DNA of 64,000 nucleotides, taken from assembly GCF_021504595.1 (NCBI RefSeq), contig NZ_JACSGT010000001.1, forward strand, positions 1,550,001-1,614,000, written 5' to 3'. The notes under the pieces are model-generated. The model had not been told where the DNA came from and did not search any database. It saw nothing but the letters and a program-made list of their open reading frames with translations. The DNA is from Chryseobacterium indicum. GTDB lineage: Bacteria; Bacteroidota; Bacteroidia; Flavobacteriales; Weeksellaceae. Each line of letters begins with the position of its first letter. Within the stretch, counting starts at the first letter, position 1. A program made the position numbers and the translations under genes. Shown piece after piece: positions 55,478 through 63,775 of this stretch.

Positions 55478-56335
55478 TTAAATCACCATTTTATCGATTG
55501 GAATTATTAAAATATCCTGCGCTCCTTTGTCTTTCAGTTCATCAATCACTTCCCAGAAACGCGCTTCGTCTATCACAGAATGGATGCTGCTCCATCCTTC
55601 TTCCGCCAACGGAATTACCGTAGGACTTTTCAGCACAGGAAGCGCTTTTGAAACTTCTCCGATCTTGTCGTTCGGAACGTTCATGAGAATATATTTTGAA
55701 TTTTTTGCTTTAAGAACGGCTTTAATTCTGAAGAGAAATTTTTCAAGAATTTTGGTTTTTTCTTCATCCAGTCTGAATGTTTTTGCCAGAACGGCTTCAG
55801 AAGTAAGAATCGTAACGGTTTCTCTTAATCCGTTTTTGAAGAGGGTACTTCCTGAGCTTACAATATCGCAGATTCCGTCTGCAAGACCAATGTTCGGTGC
55901 GATTTCTACAGAACCTGAAATGATGTGAATGTCTGCGGAAATATTGTTGTTATCCAAAAAGTTTTTAAGGGTATTCGGATAAGAAGTGGCTATTTTTTTC
56001 CCCTGAAAATAGGTGATGTCATCGGTTTCAATTTCTTTCGGAACTGCCAGAGAAACCCTGCATTTTGAAAATCCTAAAGGCTGAACGATTTCAATTTTTT
56101 TCTGTTTTTCTACCAGAAGATTCTCTCCGACAATGGCAATATCTACCACTCCATCTTCCAGATACTGAGGAATATCCGAATTTCTGAGATACATGATTTC
56201 CATCGGAAAATTTTCTACGGAAACTTTTAACTGGTCTTTTCCGTTGTTAACAAAAATACCGCAGTCTTTTAAAAGCTGAAGAGATTCTTCGTAAAGACGA
56301 CCGCTTTTCTGTATGGCTATTTTTAATTTACTCAT
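55478..56335 (-). CDS. hisG: ATP phosphoribosyltransferase, long form
   Basis: A protein of 285 residues, the long form with a C-terminal ACT-like regulatory domain, so it needs no HisZ. KIAIQKSGRLYEESLQLL, DIAIVGENLL, ATSYPNTLKNFL and the PRPP-binding GSVEIAPNIGLADGICDIV are visible; the C-terminus holds VLKSPTVIPLAEEGW. It is the first enzyme gene of the operon and lies downstream of the attenuator. Confidence 0.95.
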   Translation of the reverse strand: MSKLKIAIQKSGRLYEESLQLLKDCGIFVNNGKDQLKVSVENFPMEIMYLRNSDIPQYLEDGVVDIAIVGENLLVEKQKKIEIVQPLGFSKCRVSLAVPKEIETDDITYFQGKKIATSYPNTLKNFLDNNNISADIHIISGSVEIAPNIGLADGICDIVSSGSTLFKNGLRETVTILTSEAVLAKTFRLDEEKTKILEKFLFRIKAVLKAKNSKYILMNVPNDKIGEVSKALPVLKSPTVIPLAEEGWSSIHSVIDEARFWEVIDELKDKGAQDILIIPIDKMVI

Positions 56336-56402
56336 TTCACTTTTTTGTTGTGTCTGAGTAAAAAGATGGTTTGGAAATAAATTGCCCGGGATGAATTTAG
56401 AA

Positions 56403-56434
56403 ACAAAAAACCGCCTGTTTACTCAGACGGTTTT
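56403..56434 (-). terminator. Attenuator terminator of the his operon
   Basis: On the minus strand AAAACCGTCTG pairs with CAGGCGGTTTT (11 bp, one G-U) around AGTAAA, followed by T5 or more. It lies between the leader peptide and hisG and can be replaced by an antiterminator. Confidence 0.85.
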
Positions 56435-56479
56435 AATTATTTTGATTTTTAACATATGTACATATCAATCAATTCCGTC

Positions 56480-56530
56480 TTAGCAGAGATGATGATGATA
56501 ATGATGTACTGTTAAAAAATTCGGTTTCAT
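56480..56530 (-). CDS. hisL: Histidine operon leader peptide (16 aa)
   Basis: The open frame encodes MKPNFLTVHHYHHHLC, with five His in six residues, ending TAA. All five His codons are CAT. It begins about 10 bases downstream of the expected transcription start and precedes the attenuator terminator and hisG. The His run is the sensor for charged tRNA-His. The frame was checked codon by codon. Confidence 0.88.
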   Translation of the reverse strand: MKPNFLTVHHYHHHLC

Positions 56531-56547
56531 TGTTGAAAATTGTGGTA

Positions 56548-56578
56548 CAAATGTAGGGCTTATTTTTAAACTGCCAAA
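56548..56578 (-). promoter_or_regulatory. Promoter of the his operon
   Basis: On the minus strand TTTG (plus 56575-56578), a 19-base spacer and TACATTTG (plus 56548-56555) match the Bacteroidota consensus. The leader ATG is 17 bases further on. Confidence 0.75.
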
Positions 56579-56582
56579 AAAT

Positions 56583-57677
56583 TTACGAAATAATTTTTCG
56601 GTAAAGATTCATCAGGTTATTGGCAATCGGTTCGTCATTGAACTGCTGAACAAATTGAAAACCCTTATCAGCACGGCGTTTGCGTTCGGATTCATTGTCC
56701 CATAAAAATTTAATTTTAGACTGGATATCAAGATGATTTTCCGGATCTACATAGACGGAATCTGGACCGCCCGCTTCGGGAAGACAGCTTGTATTGCTTG
56801 TAATAACTACTGTTTTCGAAAATAATGCTTCGATGACAGGAATTCCGAAACCTTCGAAAAAGCTTGGATAAACAAAAATATCGGCAAGTTTGTAGATTGC
56901 AGCGAGTTCATCCATGGAAACTCCTTCGAGAAACTGCACGCTGATTTTATGCTGCTGTACAAACTGTTCTACTTTCCTGAAATATTTTGTTTTTTTGCCG
57001 ACAACCACGAGTGGAATATTCGTGTCTTTCAACGCTTTTACCACATTGAGAAGATTTTTACGTTCTTCGATGGTTCCGACATTGAGAATGAATTTTTCCG
57101 GAAGACTGTATTTTTCTTTGGTTTTCTGAATGAATTCTTCGGACTGCTGTTCTTTAAACGCTTTATGGCATCCCTGATAAATGACTTCGATCTTCGATTC
57201 GGGAACTTTTAAAAACTGGATAATATCGCGCTTGGTCTGTTCTGAAATGGCAATAATTTTATCGGCAGAATTTGCGGCTTTTCTGAATTTCCAGAAGTGA
57301 ATTTTACGGTCGAAAAAGGAATAATATTGCGGATATCTCTCAAAAATAAGATCATGAATGGTGACAATTTTTTTGATGGGTTTTTTATCCCATTTCAAAG
57401 GCAATTCGCCGGATAATCCATGGAAAATATCGGCGTTTTGCTTCTGTGCATCCTTCCCCATTTTAAACTGTCGGGACATTTTTCCTTTGGAAGTTGGTAC
57501 AAAATGAACGTTGGAATTTTCTAAAATATCCGATCCTCTTTCCGATTTGTTTTTGTTGAGCAGAATGTATTCGTTTTCAGGGAAATACTGTGCTAAAATT
57601 CTAACGAGATCGCGGGAATAGTTTCCTAAACCGGAGGTATTATGAAAAAATCTTTTGGCATCAAATGCTATCTTCAT
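56583..57677 (-). CDS. Glycosyltransferase, GT4 family
   Basis: A GT-B fold protein of 364 residues. The N-terminal half has GNYSRDLVRIL and IVTIHDLIFERYPQYY; the donor-binding half has FILNVGTIEERKN and FVYPSFFEGFGIPVIEAL, the EX7E motif region of GT4. It probably transfers a sugar from a nucleotide donor in surface-glycan synthesis. It overlaps the deacetylase gene by four bases and ends directly before the his promoter. Confidence 0.88.
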   Translation of the reverse strand: MKIAFDAKRFFHNTSGLGNYSRDLVRILAQYFPENEYILLNKNKSERGSDILENSNVHFVPTSKGKMSRQFKMGKDAQKQNADIFHGLSGELPLKWDKKPIKKIVTIHDLIFERYPQYYSFFDRKIHFWKFRKAANSADKIIAISEQTKRDIIQFLKVPESKIEVIYQGCHKAFKEQQSEEFIQKTKEKYSLPEKFILNVGTIEERKNLLNVVKALKDTNIPLVVVGKKTKYFRKVEQFVQQHKISVQFLEGVSMDELAAIYKLADIFVYPSFFEGFGIPVIEALFSKTVVITSNTSCLPEAGGPDSVYVDPENHLDIQSKIKFLWDNESERKRRADKGFQFVQQFNDEPIANNLMNLYRKIIS

Positions 57678-58450
57678 GGCTGTATTTGTTTTTGAAATTC
57701 CTGAAATGTTCCGAATGAATAATTTTTACTTTTTAACCACGAAACAAATTCATCAAATCTTTCTATCATATCATTTCCGGAATTTTTTACAGTAAAACCG
57801 GGTAATTTAAAGGCTTCATCTTTTATTTCGGCGAATTCCCACGGATGAAAGTAGATGTTGAGATATTTATCTTTTTTCAAAACGTCTGAAGCCAGTTTTT
57901 TGTAGAAAAACAATGGAAAATTGTGAAAGCTCAGCCAAAACAACGGGATTCTGAAATTGGGTGAAACGGAAGCCGGAATCTGTAACACTTTTCCTTCGTT
58001 AAAATAAGTTCTCGATATTTTTAAATTGTTATATCTTCCGGGAAGATAGGTCGGATTGATGGACGAATTGTAAGAATATCCTGCGTTTTCCACGGCATTT
58101 TTGCTTACAGGCATCATTCTGGGCATTCGAAGTCCTGTAACCTGTGTCGAAAAAAGTTCTTCGAGCCGTTCTTTGGATTCTTTAAGGTGTTTTTCTTCAA
58201 AATCTGAATGAAACCATGTGTGAGAAGCCAATTCGTGACCTTCATTTAAAAGTCTTCTGATGAGTTCTTTGCTGTTTTCTGCAAAAACTACGGTTGAAAA
58301 GAACGTTGCTTTTGCATGGTGTTTTTTGAGAATATCTAAAATTCTTTCGACGCCTTTCTGTGAAATTGAGATTTGCTGTTCAAAGGAAATTTCGCCTTTG
58401 TATTCGAATGGCATATCAAATTCCTCGATGTCAAAACTTAATAAAACCAT
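57674..58450 (-). CDS. Polysaccharide deacetylase family protein (NodB homology)
   Basis: A protein of 258 residues. The metal and catalytic residues of carbohydrate esterase family 4 are visible: LLSFDIEEFD with the Asp pair, and ELASHTWFHSDF with the HxxxH metal site. IYFHPWEFAE matches the C-terminal His motif. No signal peptide is seen, so it may act on a lipid-linked intermediate at the cytoplasmic face. It is in an operon with two glycosyltransferases and a membrane enzyme. Confidence 0.85.
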   Translation of the reverse strand: MVLLSFDIEEFDMPFEYKGEISFEQQISISQKGVERILDILKKHHAKATFFSTVVFAENSKELIRRLLNEGHELASHTWFHSDFEEKHLKESKERLEELFSTQVTGLRMPRMMPVSKNAVENAGYSYNSSINPTYLPGRYNNLKISRTYFNEGKVLQIPASVSPNFRIPLFWLSFHNFPLFFYKKLASDVLKKDKYLNIYFHPWEFAEIKDEAFKLPGFTVKNSGNDMIERFDEFVSWLKSKNYSFGTFQEFQKQIQP

Positions 58451-59380
58451 TTAAAAATTTTTATTTTTGATGATATAATTGGGTCTTTCTTTTACCTGCT
58501 TGAAAATTTTGCCTAAATAAATTCCCATAATTCCTAAAATAATCAGTTGCAGACCGCCAAAAAATACGATGGTCATAATTAATGAGGCCCAACCTGAAAT
58601 TTCTGTTTCTGCCACAAAGGAATAAATGACGTACAAACCGTACCCGACAATTGAAAATGCGGAAAAAAGAAATCCTAAATAGGCTGCAATATACAATGGT
58701 TTTACACTGAATGCCGTAATTCCCGTAAATGCAAAAGTGATCATTTTCTTGAGGTTATAGCTGCTTTCACCTGAAAGTCTTTCATTGGCTGTAAATTCAA
58801 TTCCGGTCTGTTTAAAGCCCATCCAGCTTGTTAAACCCCGTAAAAAGAGATCATCCTCGTTGAAAGTTCTCATCACTTCCACGGCATTCGCATCCATCAG
58901 TCTGAAATCTGAACCGCCTCCTTTTGTTAAATTAACATCGGACAAACTCGACAGAATTTTGTAAAAAAAGTCGGATGTTTTTCTTTTGAAATAGGAAATC
59001 TGCTTAGGATAGGTTCGAATCGTAAAAACAATGTCGTAGCCTTCTTCCCACTTTTTAATCATTTCAGGAATCATTTCGGGTGGATGCTGAAGATCGCCGT
59101 CCATTGAAATGACTGCATTTCCGAAAGCGTTGTCCATTCCTGCTTTTACGGCGGGTTGATGTCCGAAATTACGTGAAAATTCAATGAATTTTACTTCGTC
59201 ATATTTTGCGGAAAGTTCTTCAAGTTTCTGCTGGGTTTTGTCGCGGCTTCCGTCGTTCACGAAAATAATTTCAAAGCCGTAATCATCCAGTCCATCAAAA
59301 ACTTCTTTAATTTTCTGATGTACCAAAGCCACGTTTCCTTCTTCGTTATGCGCAGGAATTACAATTGAAATTTTTTTCAT
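58451..59380 (-). CDS. Glycosyltransferase, GT2 family, with two C-terminal membrane helices (GtrB/DPM1-like)
   Basis: A protein of 309 residues. The GT-A domain has ISIVIPAHNEEGNV, IIFVNDGSRDKT and VISMDGDLQHPPEMIPEM (the DxD-type site). Two hydrophobic segments near 235-255 and 265-295 anchor it in the membrane. The layout fits polyprenyl-phosphate sugar synthases such as GtrB. It likely makes a lipid-linked sugar for the adjacent membrane enzyme. Confidence 0.88.
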   Translation of the reverse strand: MKKISIVIPAHNEEGNVALVHQKIKEVFDGLDDYGFEIIFVNDGSRDKTQQKLEELSAKYDEVKFIEFSRNFGHQPAVKAGMDNAFGNAVISMDGDLQHPPEMIPEMIKKWEEGYDIVFTIRTYPKQISYFKRKTSDFFYKILSSLSDVNLTKGGGSDFRLMDANAVEVMRTFNEDDLFLRGLTSWMGFKQTGIEFTANERLSGESSYNLKKMITFAFTGITAFSVKPLYIAAYLGFLFSAFSIVGYGLYVIYSFVAETEISGWASLIMTIVFFGGLQLIILGIMGIYLGKIFKQVKERPNYIIKNKNF

Positions 59381-59382
59381 AA

Positions 59383-60552
59383 TCAGTTCAGGCTGTAATC
59401 TTTTTCGAAGTCTTTTGTTATCAGTTCATAAATGATCCTGAACCAGACAACGATGCAAGGTAAAGCTTTTAGGGAATATTTAACGATATAATTCTGTTTA
59501 ATAAATTTCGGAAATAAATCTGATGGCGAAAAACAGGTGAGAATAATTACGAAGATCAACATGGCATAGACAAGCGGTGTTCTTTTTTTCTGAAGGAAAA
59601 ACCAGATCATCACTCCCGCTACTGCAATAATGTACGTGGGAGATTCTGATCCTGAACTGAACAATACTAAAAAAAGAAGTGTTGAAGCGAGAATCATCAG
59701 TTGATATGCGTAATGTTTGTACTGTTTAATTCTTACATACGGCAAAAAGAATAAGGGCGCTCCGAAAGCCATAAAAGTAAGGTTGGAAATTGAAGCATCC
59801 TGCAAAATTCTTCTTACAAATCCCATTAAAGAAATGTCCTGATAAGAATCCAGACTTTGGTTGAGTCCGTTTTTTTCGGCCAAAGAATGGAACCAGTCTG
59901 TATAGCTTTGTACAACAAACTGCGGACTGGAAATTGCCATCGGTAATACAAAAAATAAAATCGCAACTGCAATTCCGGACAGAATAAATTTGAGCTTGTT
60001 TTTGATGAAGAAAAACTGCGAAAGTCCCAAAATTCCGTACAGTTTTACAAATACTCCCACTAAAATGGCTGTAGCAGACTGTACTTCTTTTTTTTCATAA
60101 ATAAAAATGGCAGACAGCATAAGCAATCCTACCAAAGCAATATTGAACTGAAGACTTACCGCTGCTGTAATATATTCCTGAAGACAAAGCAGTGCAAAAA
60201 GTGCTTTTTTAGCGTCTGAAAACGGAAGTTTGTAAATGGCAAACAGGAAAATGGCTGCGTTGGCAACGTTCCATAAAGAAATTCCAAGCCAATCGGGAAT
60301 CAAAGCAAAAGGGGCAATCAGAATACTGAAAAGTATTCCGTAATGATTGGAATCTAAGTATCTTTCGGGATATTGCAGGTAGAGATTTTTCTGCCCGATG
60401 GTATTCACGAAAACATTTTTGAAGATCAGATAATTGTTAATCGCCTGTGGTCCTCTGAAATATTTGGATAACGCCGTTGCAACAGCTATAATAAGATAAA
60501 CCCCAAATATGTATTTAGGGTTTAGCAATATTTTTAGAATTTTTTCTTTCAA
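59383..60552 (-). CDS. Polytopic membrane glycosyltransferase-like protein (GT87/DUF2029 type)
   Basis: A protein of 389 residues with about nine to ten hydrophobic segments. The first periplasmic loop has NYLIFKNVFVNTIGQKNLY and YLDSNHYGILFS, resembling the DUF2029/GT87 membrane mannosyltransferases that use polyprenyl-phosphate sugars. It is two bases upstream of the GT2 gene, a natural partner that would supply the lipid-linked donor. The exact sugar is unknown. Confidence 0.78.
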   Translation of the reverse strand: MKEKILKILLNPKYIFGVYLIIAVATALSKYFRGPQAINNYLIFKNVFVNTIGQKNLYLQYPERYLDSNHYGILFSILIAPFALIPDWLGISLWNVANAAIFLFAIYKLPFSDAKKALFALLCLQEYITAAVSLQFNIALVGLLMLSAIFIYEKKEVQSATAILVGVFVKLYGILGLSQFFFIKNKLKFILSGIAVAILFFVLPMAISSPQFVVQSYTDWFHSLAEKNGLNQSLDSYQDISLMGFVRRILQDASISNLTFMAFGAPLFFLPYVRIKQYKHYAYQLMILASTLLFLVLFSSGSESPTYIIAVAGVMIWFFLQKKRTPLVYAMLIFVIILTCFSPSDLFPKFIKQNYIVKYSLKALPCIVVWFRIIYELITKDFEKDYSLN

Positions 60553-60582
60553 GATGTGAGGTTTTAGTTTAAAATATTCATC

Positions 60583-61395
60583 TTAAACAGCAACATTATT
60601 CTCTCTCAACGCATCATTTAAAGACGTTTTTTTGTCTGTAGATTCCTTTCTTTTTCCGATAATCAATGCACATGGAACCTGATATTCTCCCGCAGGAAAG
60701 GTTTTGGTATAACTTCCCGGAATAACTACTGATCTCGCAGGAACTCTTCCTTTGATCTCAACCGGAGTTTCACCCGTTACATCAATAATTTTTGTAGATG
60801 CCGTTAAAACAACATTAGCTCCCAAAACAGCTTCTTTTTCAACATGGACTCCTTCTACAACGATGCATCTTGATCCTACGAAACAATCGTCCTCAATAAT
60901 TACCGGAGCAGCCTGAAGCGGTTCTAAAACACCACCGATACCAACACCACCACTCAGGTGAACGTTTTTACCGATCTGCGCACAGCTTCCAACTGTTGCC
61001 CAAGTATCCACCATGGTTCCGGAATCTACATAAGCACCGATGTTTACGTAAGACGGCATCATAATAACTCCCGGTGCAATATAAGCTCCTTCTCTTGCGA
61101 TTGCATGTGGAACAACTCTCACTCCTTTTTCAGCGTAGTTTCTCTTCAAAGGTATTTTATCATGAAATTCGAACGGACCGACTTCAATCGTTTCCATTTT
61201 CTGAATCGGGAAGTACATTACTACTGCTTTCTTCACCCACTCGTTTACCTGCCATCCGTTTTCTGTAGGTTCTGCGGTACGAAGTTCTCCTTTATCCACC
61301 AAAGAAATCACCTCTCTAATCGCCTTCTGGCTGTCTTCATTCTGCAATAGTTCTCTGTTTTCCCAGATATTTTCAATAGTTTGTTGTAACGACAT
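60583..61395 (-). CDS. dapD: 2,3,4,5-tetrahydropyridine-2,6-dicarboxylate N-succinyltransferase
   Basis: A protein of 270 residues for the succinylase branch of lysine and diaminopimelate synthesis. The left-handed beta-helix is visible in GAYIAPGVIMMPSYVNIGAYVDSG, shown here by GVIMMPSYVNIGAYVD, with WATVGSCAQIGKNVHLSGG and GIGGVLEPLQA. The N-terminal domain ends near PFEFHDKIPLK. A TATCTTTG box precedes it at 61434-61441 (minus). Confidence 0.95.
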   Translation of the reverse strand: MSLQQTIENIWENRELLQNEDSQKAIREVISLVDKGELRTAEPTENGWQVNEWVKKAVVMYFPIQKMETIEVGPFEFHDKIPLKRNYAEKGVRVVPHAIAREGAYIAPGVIMMPSYVNIGAYVDSGTMVDTWATVGSCAQIGKNVHLSGGVGIGGVLEPLQAAPVIIEDDCFVGSRCIVVEGVHVEKEAVLGANVVLTASTKIIDVTGETPVEIKGRVPARSVVIPGSYTKTFPAGEYQVPCALIIGKRKESTDKKTSLNDALRENNVAV

Positions 61396-61491
61396 GTTTA
61401 TTATTTAATTTAAATTGAAAAATTATACGCTGCCAAAGATACAAAAAAGATCAGCAAAACCTTTTGAAAGTATTTTGTTTAGAATGAAACT

Positions 61492-61700
61492 TGTTTAAAC
61501 TTTTTTACCGCAAAAGAAGCAAAAAATTTAAACACTTTAGTTTCTTAAGTTTAGTTTAATAGTTAAATAGAAAAAAAGTGCACTTAAGTTTAAAAAAATC
61601 AAAGATTTTTTTCTATTTGGAGATTTTTGAAATACTTTAAATAAATCCAATAAATTCTTTTGTTTTAAGATTAAACTTAAATTAGTTTAAAACTATTCCG
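61492..61700 (+). repeat. Intergenic repeat family C, copy 1
   Basis: It starts GTTTAAACTTTTTTACCGCA and ends near AGTTTAAAAC. The same blocks occur at 62857-63020 in this orientation and at 35231-35385 inverted. No coding potential. Confidence 0.68.
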
Positions 61701-61734
61701 GATGCTTTAAACAATGTTTTTAATTTAATTGCAT

Positions 61735-61850
61735 AAGCCACATGCGATTTAAGCAAATCAAAACCGGCTAAAGCAGAAATGTATGATATATTTTGGCTAA
61801 AGCCAATTGTATTTTAATTATTTTAAAATGGGCTAAAGCCCATTCCTATT
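61735..61850. repeat. Tandem-like units with the palindrome GGCTAAAGCC
   Basis: CCGGCTAAAGCAG, TTGGCTAAAGCCAA and GGGCTAAAGCCC occur within about 110 bases, each able to form a small hairpin. They lie just upstream of the family B remnant. Confidence 0.5.
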
Positions 61851-61857
61851 GATATAT

Positions 61858-61980
61858 TTGATAGCATGAAACGCTATCTTTAGAACATTACCGCATTACA
61901 GATATCAATCCTACGAGTTTTTTATTACTATTTCTACACAGATTCTGCTCCTAAAGGAGCAAAACTCTTTTACTTTAAAA
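61858..61980 (-). repeat. Partial family B repeat (MITE-like), inverted
   Basis: CTACACAGATTCTGCTCC, AAAGGAGCAAAACTCTTTTA and the end TTTTACTTTAAA match the left end of 14374-14585 in inverse orientation; the other half is rearranged. Confidence 0.6.
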
Positions 61981-62099
61981 ATCTTATGTTTTTATTTATT
62001 AAGGTGACTCAAAAACAGATGTAATACTTTAATTATCAGAAGGTATTGAAATTTACTTTGTTTAAAACATTGAAAAACAAAACAGCTAAACAACTTAAA

Positions 62100-62669
62100 C
62101 TACAGAACTCTCTGCGCGTGAAGATAGGCTTTGTTCCAGTAGGTTTCATTTAAGGAAGAAATGATAACGCCTTTTGATGTGGAAGCGTGAATAAATTTGA
62201 CTTCTCCGTCACTTCCGATGTCATGAACGATTCCGACGTGTGAAACTCTGCTTCCTCCTGCTGTTGCGAAAAACAGAAGATCTCCCGGTTTTACATCTTT
62301 GATATCAATCTGAGATCCTGCTTCTGCCTGATCTGCCGATCTTCTCGGAAGTTTGAAATCATTTTCCTCGAAAACTTTTACGGTAAATCCGGAACAGTCG
62401 AAACCTGAAGAAGTGTTTCCGCCGAATTTATAAGGCGCACCTAAATATTTTTCTGCGTCTTTCAGGAGTTCATTGATGGATTTTGAAATTTTCCCGTCAA
62501 ATCTGGAATCAAGCTTTCTGAGGTTTTCAGATTTGGCAACGGTTTTGGTAACCGGAGGTCTTTTCACAACGTTTTTTGAACTTCCGCAGGAACTCATAAA
62601 TGCGGAAAAAAGCGATACAATAAATATGTTTTTAACAAACTTTTTTTTGCCTAAAAATCTATCCATCAT
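62100..62669 (-). CDS. NlpC/P60 family lipoprotein (cell-wall peptidase)
   Basis: A protein of 189 residues. The lipobox is SAFMSSCGSS (Cys at about residue 28) after a basic start. The C-terminal NlpC/P60 domain has the catalytic Cys in SGFDCSGFTVKVF, His in VSHVGIVHD and a second polar residue in KFIHAST. The family cleaves peptide stems of peptidoglycan between D-Glu and the diamino acid. It is related to Spr-like murein enzymes. A start one codon later (second Met) is equally possible. Confidence 0.88.
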   Translation of the reverse strand: MMDRFLGKKKFVKNIFIVSLFSAFMSSCGSSKNVVKRPPVTKTVAKSENLRKLDSRFDGKISKSINELLKDAEKYLGAPYKFGGNTSSGFDCSGFTVKVFEENDFKLPRRSADQAEAGSQIDIKDVKPGDLLFFATAGGSRVSHVGIVHDIGSDGEVKFIHASTSKGVIISSLNETYWNKAYLHAQRVL

Positions 62670-62856
62670 ACTTCCCTGAATTTTACAATCTATACAAATA
62701 TAATAAAATTATGCTTTCACAAAGCTGAAGTAAGAAATACCACAAAAATTTTAAAATTGCTCATTTGAATAATGTTAATTTTTTAAACTCAAAGAATGCG
62801 AAGTTTTCTTTTTAAAATTGTCTGTTTATTTTTTAGCCTAACAAGGACATTAGATG

Positions 62857-63020
62857 TTTAAACTTTTTTACCACAAAAGATGCAAAAGATTTAAATACCT
62901 TAGTTTTTTAAGTTTAATACCTAATTGAAAAAAAGAACACATAAGTTAAAAAAATCAAAGATTTTTTCTTTTTGCAGACTTTTTAAATACTTTAAATGAA
63001 TCCAATAAAGTCTTTTTCAT
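62857..63020 (+). repeat. Intergenic repeat family C, copy 2
   Basis: GTTTAAACTTTTTTACCACA, AAAAAAATCAAAGATTTTTT and CTTTAAATGAATCCAATAAA are shared with 61492-61700. It fills most of the gap between the NlpC and small lipoprotein genes. Confidence 0.68.
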
Positions 63021-63041
63021 ATAACCGCTGCTTAAAAACTT

Positions 63042-63072
63042 AATAAAAAAAGCCATCCAGAAGGACAGCTTT
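63042..63072 (-). terminator. Terminator of the small lipoprotein gene
   Basis: On the minus strand AAAGCTGTCC pairs with GGATGGCTTT (two G-U pairs), followed by T7. Confidence 0.75.
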
Positions 63073-63096
63073 ATTATATTGTATGTAAAAATCTTT

Positions 63097-63474
63097 TTAT
63101 TTTGAAGTTTTAGCACCTTTCCAGGTTCCGGATCTTGTAGGCGTAGGAACGGCATTAGACCATGTTCCTGTAGCTTTTTTGTCTTCTCTTGTGAAAGTTC
63201 CTCTGAATTCGCCATCTTCAGGAAAACCGATCGTTGCAACAAGATCTCCGGATTCGCTAAGATGTCCTGAAATATAATAGTTTTCTGTTGTCTGATCAGA
63301 ATGTAATGTTCCGGTTACTTTTCCGTCGGTAGCTACCACTACATTCCAGTCGCCTTTTTCGGTTCCTTCGTACGTTCCCGCCCAGGTTCCGATGAAATCA
63401 TAAATCGTATCTTCATCTTTGCCGCAACCAACGAATAAGAAAGCTGTTAATAAAAGTAAAAATATTTTCTTCAT
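63097..63474 (-). CDS. Small lipoprotein, lipocalin-like beta protein of unknown function
   Basis: A protein of 125 residues. The signal is MKKIFLLLLTAFLFVGCG with the lipobox Cys at 17. The mature part alternates short beta strands (FIGTWAGTYEG, GKVTGTLHS, GEFRGTFTREDKKATGTW) and ends RSGTWKGAK. The repeated GTW/GTF pattern suggests a small beta-barrel. It probably sits in a membrane facing the periplasm. Its role is unknown. Confidence 0.75.
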   Translation of the reverse strand: MKKIFLLLLTAFLFVGCGKDEDTIYDFIGTWAGTYEGTEKGDWNVVVATDGKVTGTLHSDQTTENYYISGHLSESGDLVATIGFPEDGEFRGTFTREDKKATGTWSNAVPTPTRSGTWKGAKTSK

Positions 63475-63501
63475 AGTTTACAAGTAGTTAAACAATATTT
63501 G

Positions 63502-63575
63502 TGGAGAATACGGGGATCGAACCCGTCACCTTTAGACTGCCAGTCTAACGCTCTAGCCAGATGAGCTAATTCCCC
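63502..63575 (-). tRNA. tRNA-Ala (anticodon GGC)
   Basis: The minus strand folds into a complete cloverleaf: acceptor GGGGAAT/ATTCTCC, D stem GCTC/GAGC, anticodon stem TTAGA/TCTAA with loop CTGGCAG, and T stem ACGGG/CCCGT around TTCGATC. The G3-U70 pair, the identity mark for alanyl-tRNA synthetase, is present. The 3' CCA is not encoded. Confidence 0.95.
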
Positions 63576-63775
63576 CTCTCGTTTTCTTCAAAATTCCGAA
63601 GCCGTACAAAAGTAAGTATTTAAACCACATATACAAACATTTTATTACATTTTCTTTAAAAACTGATGGAAGTATCTGTAAATATTTTAGTAGAAATGAA
63701 TTTTTTAAGACCAAATAAAAAACGCATACTGAAATAAATCCGTATGCGCTTTCTTTTTACTTTTATAGTTAGAGT

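Larger units (their letters stand above)
56349..56530 (-). promoter_or_regulatory. Histidine operon attenuator leader
   Basis: The minus-strand leader holds a His-rich peptide, then the segment AGACGG (plus 56475-56480) that can pair with CCGTCT in the 5' arm of the terminator (plus 56425-56430) and so block it. A later segment TTTACTCAGAC can also pair with GTCTGAGTAAA of the terminator arm. Ribosome stalling at His codons would free or cover these segments as in classical attenuation. Pairings were found by eye, not by energy calculation. Confidence 0.78.
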
